A DNA stretch of 5,224 nt from Desulfovibrio sp. (GTDB taxonomy: Bacteria > Desulfobacterota > Desulfovibrionia > Desulfovibrionales > Desulfovibrionaceae). The notes beneath the pieces are model-generated. The model worked only from the letters and a program-made list of their open reading frames with translations. It did not search any database and was not told the DNA's origin. This document shows positions 1 through 5,224 of the stretch, one piece after another. The stretch covers positions 1 through 5,224 of the forward strand of contig JAISNZ010000221.1 in assembly GCA_031275955.1 (NCBI GenBank). Direction: 5' to 3'. Numbering within the stretch: the first letter of the stretch is position 1; every line of letters starts with the position of its first letter. The position numbers were made by a program, and so were the translations under genes.

Positions 1-378
1 GCCGTGCAGCGGAAAAACCTCTCGACCTCCGGCCGGGACATCCTGGACAACCTCAAGAGGTACACCGTCAGCCATTTCAACACGGAAGAGCACTATTTCT
101 CGCGTTCCGGCTACCCGGACACGGAACAGCACAAGCAGATCCACCGCAAGTTCGAGGACAAGGTGGCCACCGTGGACAGGCAGTTCTCGGCCGGGCAGAC
201 GCATGTGGGCGCCGATCTCCTGGATTTCCTGAAAGACTGGCTGCTCAGCCACATCCGCGTCACCGACCATCAGTACGCGCCCTTTGTCAAGTCCTTCATT
301 GAGGCCGAGGAGCGGAAACGGGGCGGCGCCGGAGCGGGCGCAACCCCCAAAAAACGGGACGCCGCTTCCCAGCGGTAA
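1..378 (+). CDS. Bacteriohemerythrin (3' part; 5' end outside window)
   Basis: This is the C-terminal 125 residues of a hemerythrin-domain protein, a four-helix bundle that binds O2 reversibly at a non-haem di-iron site. It is used for oxygen sensing, scavenging or delivery in microaerophiles and anaerobes. Counting from the first complete codon (base 1), six of the seven family metal ligands are visible: His25 and Glu29 in the HFNTEE motif, His44 and His48 in the YPDTEQHKQIH stretch, and His84 and Asp89 in HIRVTD. The seventh, a His on the first helix, would lie upstream. For that reason the GTG at base 4 is not accepted as the start and the reading frame is left open at the left edge. After the last helix comes a charged Gly/Ala/Lys/Arg-rich tail (about residues 101-125). 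It could be a stand-alone hemerythrin or the C-terminal domain of a larger receptor; the visible part cannot decide. It is probably co-transcribed with the chemoreceptor 43 bases downstream. Confidence 0.9.
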   Translation, partial: AVQRKNLSTSGRDILDNLKRYTVSHFNTEEHYFSRSGYPDTEQHKQIHRKFEDKVATVDRQFSAGQTHVGADLLDFLKDWLLSHIRVTDHQYAPFVKSFIEAEERKRGGAGAGATPKKRDAASQR

Positions 379-411
379 AAAACTCTTTTTGAATTTTTGA
401 CAATTTCCCGT

Positions 412-416
412 GGGAG
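412..416 (+). promoter_or_regulatory. Ribosome binding site of the chemoreceptor gene
   Basis: GGGAG lies 5 bases before the ATG at 422. It decides the start: an in-frame GTG at 410 would overlap this site and add only four residues ahead of the lysine-flanked first membrane helix, so the ATG is preferred. Confidence 0.75.
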
Positions 417-421
417 ATACA

Positions 422-2833
422 ATGACCACCAAAATCAAAATTATCGTCGGCTTTGTCGCCATGATCCTCATCCTGGCCGTTGTTTCCGCTATCAGCTACA
501 CGGGGCTGCGCGACGCTTCCTCGCTGTTCAACGATTTCAGCCGGGCCGCGGCCCTGAACGTGGCCGCGAGCGACAGCGTCGCCGGCATCAACACCTCGGC
601 CTACTACCTGGAAAAGTTCATGCGCCTGTCGGATGAAAAGGATATGGATCTTTCCATTGCCGGCCAGCAGAAAACACTGGCCTCCGTGCAGTTGGCCCTG
701 AAAAGCCTCGAACTTCCGGAAGAGAGAAAATCCATCGAACAGGCGGAAAAACTTCTGCAGGGCTATGTGGAAGCGCTCAGGCAGATGAAGAACGTCTTTG
801 GCCCCTGGTATGCCGACTACCTGCGCGTCATCGGTCCAAGCTTCAAGGCTGCGGAAAAGCATCTCGGCGATATCGGCGATCTCGCCCTTAAGGTGAACAA
901 CGCCGCCCTGCTCGCCCAGATTAACGATATCTGGCGGATGCTCGCCAACCTGAATACGGCCCTGGCCAACTTCCGGGAACGCGGCCTTGAAGCGCGCGCC
1001 GCCGAGATTGACGGCCTGCTGGAGCAGGGCCGGGCCATCAATGAGCGTTTCGGCTCCTCCCTGGTCACGGACGAGGGCCGGAACGTTTTCGCCGAATACC
1101 GGAAGCAGTATGACGCCATTGCCCGCGCCTACCAGGAACACAAGACGGAAGTCATCCGGATTGAAGGGATTCTGGCCCAGGCCTATGCCTGGGATACGGA
1201 ACTGGAGGCGAGCATCAACGAAATGAACGAAGCTGCCGACGCCGAGCAGAGCAGGAAGGTTCTGGAAATTGCCTCCTCCAATGAGGGCACCCGGAATTTC
1301 ATGCTCGTCTCCTCGGCCGCCGGTCTTCTCGCCGGCGCGCTCTTCGCGGTGTATATCCTTTTCGGCCTGATTTCCGTCCTGCGCAAAGTCTCCCTCTTCT
1401 CCCGCGCCGTCGCGGACGGGGATTTCGACAGCGACCCGGGCATCAGGGAAAAGGGGGAAATCGGCGGCATGGCGGAGGCCATCCGGCAGATTCCCCGGAC
1501 CTTGAAAGACATTCTCCGCGACTATCTGGACCTGGAAAAGAAGATCGAAAACGGGGCCATCGCCCAGAAGGTCGACGCGGGCAGATACAAAGGCGGCTTT
1601 TCCATTCTGGTCAACGGCACCAACAGCATCCTCGGCCGCCTCAATATGCTGATCGACAACATTCCCTCTCCTGTGGTCATCCTGAACAGGGACTCCAGGA
1701 TCGAATATATGAACAACGCGGCAAGGATGGTGGGCGGTTCGGATTTTCAGGGCAAGACCTGCAACCAGGTCTTCCATCTGGAGGACGACGGCACCGAGGC
1801 CGACGCGCTGCGCAAGGCGATGATCAGCAAACACCCCGCGGGAAACGAAACAAAGGCCCATCCCGGCGGCAAGGATCTGGACGTCAGCTACACTGCCATT
1901 CCCCTTCTGGACAAGGGAGGCAATCTGGCTTCCCTGCTGCAGTTGATCACGGATCTCACGGCCGTCAAAACCCAGCAGAGAAAGATTCTCCAGGCGGCTG
2001 CCCAGGCCTCGGAAATCTCCAACCGCGTGGCCGCCGCTTCGGAAGAGCTTGCCGCCCAGGTGGAGGAGATCTCCCGGGGAGCGGAAGTGCAGCGGACAAG
2101 GGTGGAATCCACGGCCTCGGCCATGACGGAAATGAACTCCACGGTGCTTGAGGTGGCGCGCAATGCGGGTCAGGCTTCGGAACAGAGCGACCTGACCCGT
2201 TCCAAGGCCGAAACCGGCTCGGATCTCGTCAACCAGCTGGTGCGGGCCATCAACGAGGTGAACCACATCGCCGCCACGCTGCAGACCAACATGCAGGCGC
2301 TGGGAACCCAGGCCGAGGGCATCGGCGGGGTGATGACCGTTATTTCGGATATCGCGGATCAGACCAACCTGCTGGCCCTGAACGCGGCCATTGAAGCGGC
2401 GCGCGCCGGAGAGGCCGGAAGGGGCTTCGCCGTGGTGGCCGACGAAGTGCGCAAGCTGGCGGAAAAGACCATGTCCGCCACGCAGGAAGTCAGCTCCAGC
2501 ATCAGCGCCATTCAGCATTCGACCCGCGCCAATATCGAGGCCATGGACAGCGCGGCCAAAAGCATCCTGACCGCCACCGGCCTTGCCGATTCTTCCGGAA
2601 ACGCCCTCAGGGAAATCGTGGGCATGGCCGCGACCAGTTCAGCGGTGGTGACGTCCATCGCCACCGCCGCGGAGGAACAGAGCGCGACTTCCGAAGAAAT
2701 CAACAGGGCCATTGAGGAAATCAACCAGGTGGTCGGCGACACCAGCAACGGCATGATCCAGTCTGCCGCCGCCGTGCAGGAACTTTCCCGCATGGCCCAG
2801 GAATTGCGCCAAGTTATGGAGGAGTTGAAATAA
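422..2833 (+). CDS. Methyl-accepting chemotaxis protein with tandem HAMP and PAS domains
   Basis: This is a transmembrane chemoreceptor of 803 residues that would signal through CheW/CheA to the flagellar motor or a related output. Membrane helix 1 is at about residues 7-26 and helix 2 at about 294-316. They enclose a ~265-residue periplasmic region that looks entirely helical and has the length of a double four-helix-bundle (HBM-like) ligand domain; that assignment is inferred. In the cytoplasm follow a HAMP domain (~317-368, with GDFD and GEIG signatures), a second HAMP-like segment (~370-412, ENGAIAQKVDAGRYKGGF), a PAS domain (~412-512, beginning IPSPVVILNRDSRIEYMN), and the long coiled-coil signalling domain (~540-803). 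The highly conserved hairpin tip runs from IADQTNLLALNAAIEAARAG (residue 644) to ADEVRKLAEKT (673). Glu pairs at 541-542 and 751-752 are candidate methylation sites. There is no C-terminal CheR-tethering pentapeptide; the protein ends VMEELK. The ligand is unknown. The hemerythrin gene just upstream suggests an oxygen or redox context. Confidence 0.95.
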   Translation: MTTKIKIIVGFVAMILILAVVSAISYTGLRDASSLFNDFSRAAALNVAASDSVAGINTSAYYLEKFMRLSDEKDMDLSIAGQQKTLASVQLALKSLELPEERKSIEQAEKLLQGYVEALRQMKNVFGPWYADYLRVIGPSFKAAEKHLGDIGDLALKVNNAALLAQINDIWRMLANLNTALANFRERGLEARAAEIDGLLEQGRAINERFGSSLVTDEGRNVFAEYRKQYDAIARAYQEHKTEVIRIEGILAQAYAWDTELEASINEMNEAADAEQSRKVLEIASSNEGTRNFMLVSSAAGLLAGALFAVYILFGLISVLRKVSLFSRAVADGDFDSDPGIREKGEIGGMAEAIRQIPRTLKDILRDYLDLEKKIENGAIAQKVDAGRYKGGFSILVNGTNSILGRLNMLIDNIPSPVVILNRDSRIEYMNNAARMVGGSDFQGKTCNQVFHLEDDGTEADALRKAMISKHPAGNETKAHPGGKDLDVSYTAIPLLDKGGNLASLLQLITDLTAVKTQQRKILQAAAQASEISNRVAAASEELAAQVEEISRGAEVQRTRVESTASAMTEMNSTVLEVARNAGQASEQSDLTRSKAETGSDLVNQLVRAINEVNHIAATLQTNMQALGTQAEGIGGVMTVISDIADQTNLLALNAAIEAARAGEAGRGFAVVADEVRKLAEKTMSATQEVSSSISAIQHSTRANIEAMDSAAKSILTATGLADSSGNALREIVGMAATSSAVVTSIATAAEEQSATSEEINRAIEEINQVVGDTSNGMIQSAAAVQELSRMAQELRQVMEELK

Positions 2834-2852
2834 CCCCCGTCCCGGCGGGGGT
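2833..2852 (+). terminator. Hairpin after the chemoreceptor gene, possible terminator
   Basis: A 7-bp perfect stem (ACCCCCG pairing with CGGGGGT) closes a 6-base loop and begins at the last base of the stop codon. The following bases, CTTCCCTCC, are pyrimidine-rich but contain no real T run, so termination may be weak or the element may act as an mRNA-stabilising or attenuating structure. Its position between a chemotaxis gene and PHA genes supports a transcript boundary. Confidence 0.55.
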
Positions 2853-2916
2853 CTTCCCTCCCCGATGTCTTTCGTTCACATGTGCGAGAGGAGAATGTTT
2901 TTGCACCATACAGCAC

Positions 2917-2924
2917 GGGAGGAG
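2917..2924 (+). promoter_or_regulatory. Ribosome binding site of phaE
   Basis: GGGAGGAG is a near-perfect Shine-Dalgarno sequence, with 5 bases between its GGAGG core and the ATG at 2928. It decides between in-frame starts: the upstream ATG at 2895 has a GAGGAG (2888-2893) only one base away, which is too close, and would add an 11-residue leader atypical of PhaE. Confidence 0.8.
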
Positions 2925-2927
2925 ACC

Positions 2928-3938
2928 ATGTCCGACGACCTCTATCAGAAATTTTTCGATTCCCAGAAGAAGATGTTTGACGAATGGCAAAAACAGATGC
3001 AGGCCGCCTTCAAAAGATTCGGCGAGGCCTCCGGCATAAGCGTGGATCCCTTTGCCTACCACGAGAAACTGCAGGAAACGTCGCAGGATTTTTTGAAAAA
3101 GGTTGAGGAAAGCTCCAGGATCTACCAATCAATTTTTGATTTGTGGAAACAGTTGGGAGAAAAGGGGGCCTCCCTGGAGAGCAAGGCCGCGGCGGAGATC
3201 TACGACGCCTGGATTAGGCAGTTCACTCCCCTCGTCCGGGAAATTTTCATCCCCAACCTTCCGGACTACATGAAAAACCTCGCCGGAACCTTTTTTGACA
3301 AATTTGAATCCACAAGCCATACGCTGAGCGATTATTTCAAGACCTTCTCCGCCAATGAGGAATCCCTGCGCCAGGCCCTTTACCAGGCCCTGGGCAAGGG
3401 ACCGAAGGGCTATGTGGATTTCCTGGAAGCCTGGCAGAAAAGCTACGACGAGACCGCGGGCAAAATCCTGAAGGCCCCCACCTTCGGCAAGGACATGGAT
3501 TTCTGGAAGCGGCAGAAAGCCGCCTTTGACAAATTCATCCGCTACCACATCGCCGCGACGAAGTTTTATGCCGCCCTGACCGATATTGCCCAGGACGGAA
3601 CGAAACGGGTGATCGAAGACTATGTGGACATGGCCGCCAAGGGAGAGCAGCCCAAGACCTTTGACGAATTCTATAAATACTGGGCCAGGATCGTCTCGGC
3701 AACCTACGAAAAGGTTCTCTTTTCCGGGGAAATCAGCACCCTGGCGGGGAACATGATTGACGAACTGTCGCATTTCCGGGAAGAATACGACAAACTCTTT
3801 GAACTCTATTTCGCCAATGTCCCCATTCCCAAAAAATCGGATATGGACGATCTGTACAAAGAGCTCCACGACCTGAAAAAAGAAGTCCGGGAACTGAGAA
3901 AGGAGATCAGGGCCGGCAAGAAGAACGCGGAAAAATAA
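2928..3938 (+). CDS. phaE: Class III poly(R)-hydroxyalkanoate synthase, subunit PhaE
   Basis: This is the non-catalytic partner of the class III PHA synthase. With PhaC it forms the active complex on the surface of PHA granules in the cytoplasm and is needed for full polymerising activity. The 336-residue product is close to the usual PhaE length (about 350). It has no signal peptide or membrane helix and is rich in aromatic and charged residues in amphipathic helices. The N-terminus (DLYQKFFDSQKKMFDEWQKQ) and the middle part (FLEAWQKSYDE, TFDEFYKYWARIVSATYEKV) follow the family pattern. The C-terminus has the diagnostic VPIPKKSDMDDLYKELHDLK block (from about residue 298), which runs into a short charged coiled coil (about 310-330) and a basic Lys-rich tail. 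Sequence conservation in PhaE is low outside these blocks, but phaC next door makes the assignment firm. The gene order phaE then phaC resembles the cyanobacterial arrangement rather than the phaC-phaE order of Allochromatium. A promoter could lie in the 75 bases between the preceding hairpin and the start, but no convincing -35/-10 pair was seen. Confidence 0.9.
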   Translation: MSDDLYQKFFDSQKKMFDEWQKQMQAAFKRFGEASGISVDPFAYHEKLQETSQDFLKKVEESSRIYQSIFDLWKQLGEKGASLESKAAAEIYDAWIRQFTPLVREIFIPNLPDYMKNLAGTFFDKFESTSHTLSDYFKTFSANEESLRQALYQALGKGPKGYVDFLEAWQKSYDETAGKILKAPTFGKDMDFWKRQKAAFDKFIRYHIAATKFYAALTDIAQDGTKRVIEDYVDMAAKGEQPKTFDEFYKYWARIVSATYEKVLFSGEISTLAGNMIDELSHFREEYDKLFELYFANVPIPKKSDMDDLYKELHDLKKEVRELRKEIRAGKKNAEK

Positions 3939-3977
3939 CATCCCGGATTCAGGAAAATTTTTATCCTTTCTCTTGAT

Positions 3978-3985
3978 GGGAGGAG
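3978..3985 (+). promoter_or_regulatory. Ribosome binding site of phaC
   Basis: GGGAGGAG has 7 bases between its GGAGG core and the ATG at 3991. It overlaps or follows the alternative in-frame starts TTG 3973 and ATG 3976, which are therefore rejected. Confidence 0.8.
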
Positions 3986-3990
3986 AATCC

Positions 3991-5085
3991 ATGGAAAAAA
4001 CGAACAGCTCCGATATCATGAAAGATTCCCTGCGTATGTATGAAAGCGCCGTGGAGAGCGCTCTGAGGTACCAGGAAAAACTCCTCAAAGGAGTGGAAGT
4101 CTTTACAAGAATAAATCTGGACGACATCAACAAGACTCCGAAGGATCTTGTCTTTCAAATCGACAAGACAAAATTGTATCATTACAAACCTATGGTGAAA
4201 CATCCTGTCCCGGTTCCGATTCTGCTGGTCTATGCCCTGATGAACAAGCAGTATATCATGGATATTCAGCCGGAGAAGAGTTTCGTCAAAAAACTTCTGG
4301 AACTCGGCCTGGATGTGTACATCATCGACTGGGGCTACCCCACCGCCCTGGACAGGTATGTGACGACAGAGGACTACATTGAGGAATACCTGGGCGCGGC
4401 CGTGGATTTTATCCGGGAAAAGCATTCCCTGCCCGCCGTCAATCTGCTGGGCAAATGCCAGGGGGGGACTTTCGCCGCGATTTATGCCTCCCTCTATACG
4501 GACAAGGTGAAAAACCTGGTCGCGGTGGCCGCTCCCTTCGATTTTGACATTGAGGACGGGCTGCTTTTCAAGTGGTCAAAATATTTTGACGTGGACCGGC
4601 TTGTGGACGCCTACGGGGTGATCCCCGGAGATTTCCTGAACAACACCTTCATTATGCTCAGTCCCTATAATCTGGCCATCGGCAAGTACGTCAACATCGT
4701 GAACAGTTTTGACGACCCGAAGGCCCTGGGCGAATTCCTGCGCATGGAGAAATGGCTCTTCGACTGCCCCGCCCAGGCGGGTGAAAATTACCGCAAATGG
4801 ATGAAGGATCTCTGGCAGAACAACCTGCTCATCAAGGGGGAATTCTTCCTGGGCGGGAAGCGGATCAACCTGAAAAACATCACGATTCCGGTGCTGAATG
4901 TTTACGGAACAAAGGACAACCTGATTCCGGCCTCGTCCTCCATCCCCCTGCTCCGCCTTGTCGGCAGCAAGGACAAGGAGGAGGCCTCCTACCCCGTGGG
5001 ACACGCCGGCATCGTCGCCAGCTCCTTGTCCCAGGCGGAGATAGCGCCGAAGATCGCCGGCTGGGTGAAGGATCACTCAAAGTAG
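3991..5085 (+). CDS. phaC: Class III poly(R)-hydroxyalkanoate synthase, catalytic subunit PhaC
   Basis: This is the catalytic subunit of PHA synthase. It polymerises (R)-3-hydroxyacyl-CoA (typically 3-hydroxybutyryl-CoA) into polyester with release of CoA, at the granule surface and in complex with PhaE. The 364-residue length matches class III enzymes (about 355) and is much shorter than class I/II (about 560-600). It is an alpha/beta-hydrolase. The lipase-like box GKCQGG carries the nucleophile Cys156, the general-base Asp is Asp309 in YGTKDNLIP, and the His is His338 in PVGHAGI. The spacing of these three equals that of the Allochromatium enzyme (149/302/331) with a constant offset of seven. 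Other family blocks are PVPILLVYALMN, LDVYIIDWGYPT (Asp113-Trp114) and FLRMEKWLFDCPAQAGENYRKW. It is co-directional with phaE, 52 bases downstream, and probably in one operon. The stop is TAG, followed by a hairpin. The gene appears intact and functional. Monomer chain-length specificity cannot be read from sequence, although short-chain monomers are usual for class III. Confidence 0.97.
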   Translation: MEKTNSSDIMKDSLRMYESAVESALRYQEKLLKGVEVFTRINLDDINKTPKDLVFQIDKTKLYHYKPMVKHPVPVPILLVYALMNKQYIMDIQPEKSFVKKLLELGLDVYIIDWGYPTALDRYVTTEDYIEEYLGAAVDFIREKHSLPAVNLLGKCQGGTFAAIYASLYTDKVKNLVAVAAPFDFDIEDGLLFKWSKYFDVDRLVDAYGVIPGDFLNNTFIMLSPYNLAIGKYVNIVNSFDDPKALGEFLRMEKWLFDCPAQAGENYRKWMKDLWQNNLLIKGEFFLGGKRINLKNITIPVLNVYGTKDNLIPASSSIPLLRLVGSKDKEEASYPVGHAGIVASSLSQAEIAPKIAGWVKDHSK

Positions 5086-5093
5086 GCAACGCT

Positions 5094-5114
5094 GGCCGGG
5101 GTTCCGCCCCGGCC
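5094..5114 (+). terminator. Hairpin after phaC, probable transcription terminator
   Basis: An 8-bp perfect GC-rich stem (GGCCGGGG with CCCCGGCC) around a 5-base loop (TTCCG) starts 8 bases after the phaC stop codon. A short T run (TTTT, 5127-5130) follows only after a 12-base gap, so it is not a textbook intrinsic terminator. The position at the end of the phaEC pair still favours a terminator or 3'-end stabiliser. Confidence 0.6.
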
Positions 5115-5160
5115 CACCCCCTCATATTTTGGACTCCTCAGCGGTCAATTCATGTGCTGC

Positions 5161-5173
5161 CTGACCCGGTCAG
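5161..5173. repeat. Perfect palindrome CTGACC-C-GGTCAG, candidate operator
   Basis: Two 6-base arms in perfect inverted symmetry are separated by one base. The site lies in the non-coding stretch after the phaC hairpin and about 50 bases before the ribosome binding site at the right edge, a place suited to a regulator binding site for the next gene. The symmetry does not extend beyond these bases. No specific regulator is recognised, and chance occurrence is possible. Confidence 0.35.
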
Positions 5174-5212
5174 ATCATGCGCTCGCGACAGGCCGGCAAA
5201 AAAAGCTTGACA

Positions 5213-5221
5213 AGGAAGGAG
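5213..5221 (+). promoter_or_regulatory. Ribosome binding site of a gene beginning beyond the right edge
   Basis: AGGAAGGAG is a strong Shine-Dalgarno sequence and only three bases (CGT) follow before the window ends, so a start codon is expected within the next few bases outside. A TTGACA at 5207-5212 directly abuts it and is more likely coincidental than a -35 box for this gene. The stretch from 5086 to here has no convincing coding frame. Confidence 0.55.
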
Positions 5222-5224
5222 CGT

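Noticed and set aside
4..6. GTG as the start codon of the hemerythrin gene
   Set aside because: Starting here would remove the first helix and its iron-ligand histidine, and no upstream ribosome binding site can be seen because the window begins at base 1.
376..398. A-run and T-run (AAAAAA CTC TTTTT) after the hemerythrin stop codon as a terminator
   Set aside because: The stem would consist only of five or six A-T pairs with a three-base loop, too weak to be a convincing intrinsic terminator.
397..423. TTGACA (397-402) with TACAAT (418-423) as a promoter for the chemoreceptor gene
   Set aside because: The spacer is only 15 bases, and the -10 hexamer would overlap the start codon and lie beyond the ribosome binding site, so the transcript would lack its translation signal.
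296..2518. Stop-free 740-codon reading frame on the - strand, opposite the chemoreceptor gene
   Set aside because: It is a shadow of the real gene. The + strand frame encodes an unmistakable chemoreceptor with membrane helices and the conserved signalling tip, while the antisense product shows no recognisable family and has composition typical of the complement of GC-rich codons.
2880..2905. Sigma-54 type promoter before phaE, based on TTGCA at 2901-2905
   Set aside because: The nearest upstream GG is 11 rather than 10 bases from the GC, and the -24 element TGGCAC is not present.
3129..4133. 334-codon reading frame on the - strand across phaE and the start of phaC
   Set aside because: It overlaps two well-supported genes and the gap between them, and its product has no recognisable domain.
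4797..5210. Reading frame on the + strand overlapping the 3' end of phaC and running into the non-coding gap
   Set aside because: It is an out-of-frame shadow of phaC, has no ribosome binding site and has a proline/glycine/arginine-rich product without family features.

Overview
The window carries four protein-coding genes, all on the + strand: the 3' part of a bacteriohemerythrin (1-378), a complete methyl-accepting chemotaxis protein (422-2833), and the two subunits of a class III polyhydroxyalkanoate (PHA) synthase, phaE (2928-3938) and phaC (3991-5085). The last ~140 bases are non-coding. They hold a hairpin, a perfect palindrome and a strong Shine-Dalgarno sequence at the right edge that probably serves a gene starting just outside. 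No RNA gene, mobile element, CRISPR array or long repeat was seen.

Organism: the DNA is moderately GC-rich and the genes are tightly packed, with strong GGAGG-type ribosome binding sites. A non-haem iron O2-binding protein beside a chemoreceptor with tandem HAMP, PAS and signalling domains fits a sulfate- or sulfite-reducing Desulfovibrio/Bilophila-like bacterium (Desulfobacterota). This is an inference from gene style; no marker gene is present.

Layout: hemerythrin and chemoreceptor are 43 bases apart with no convincing terminator between them, so they probably share a transcript. They may form an oxygen- or redox-related behavioural module. A GC-rich hairpin straight after the chemoreceptor stop codon separates this module from the storage module. 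phaE and phaC are 52 bases apart, each with its own strong ribosome binding site, and form the PhaE-PhaC pair that polymerises (R)-3-hydroxyacyl-CoA into PHA granules. All three PhaC catalytic residues (Cys, Asp, His) are visible. Genes for monomer supply (phaA, phaB, phaJ), phasin and depolymerase are not in the window. A second hairpin follows phaC.

This looks like an ordinary chromosomal stretch of well-known families. No clearly new system was found. The more interesting points are the pairing of an O2-binding protein with a chemoreceptor, the receptor's PAS domain with a single cysteine, and the palindrome before the next gene.
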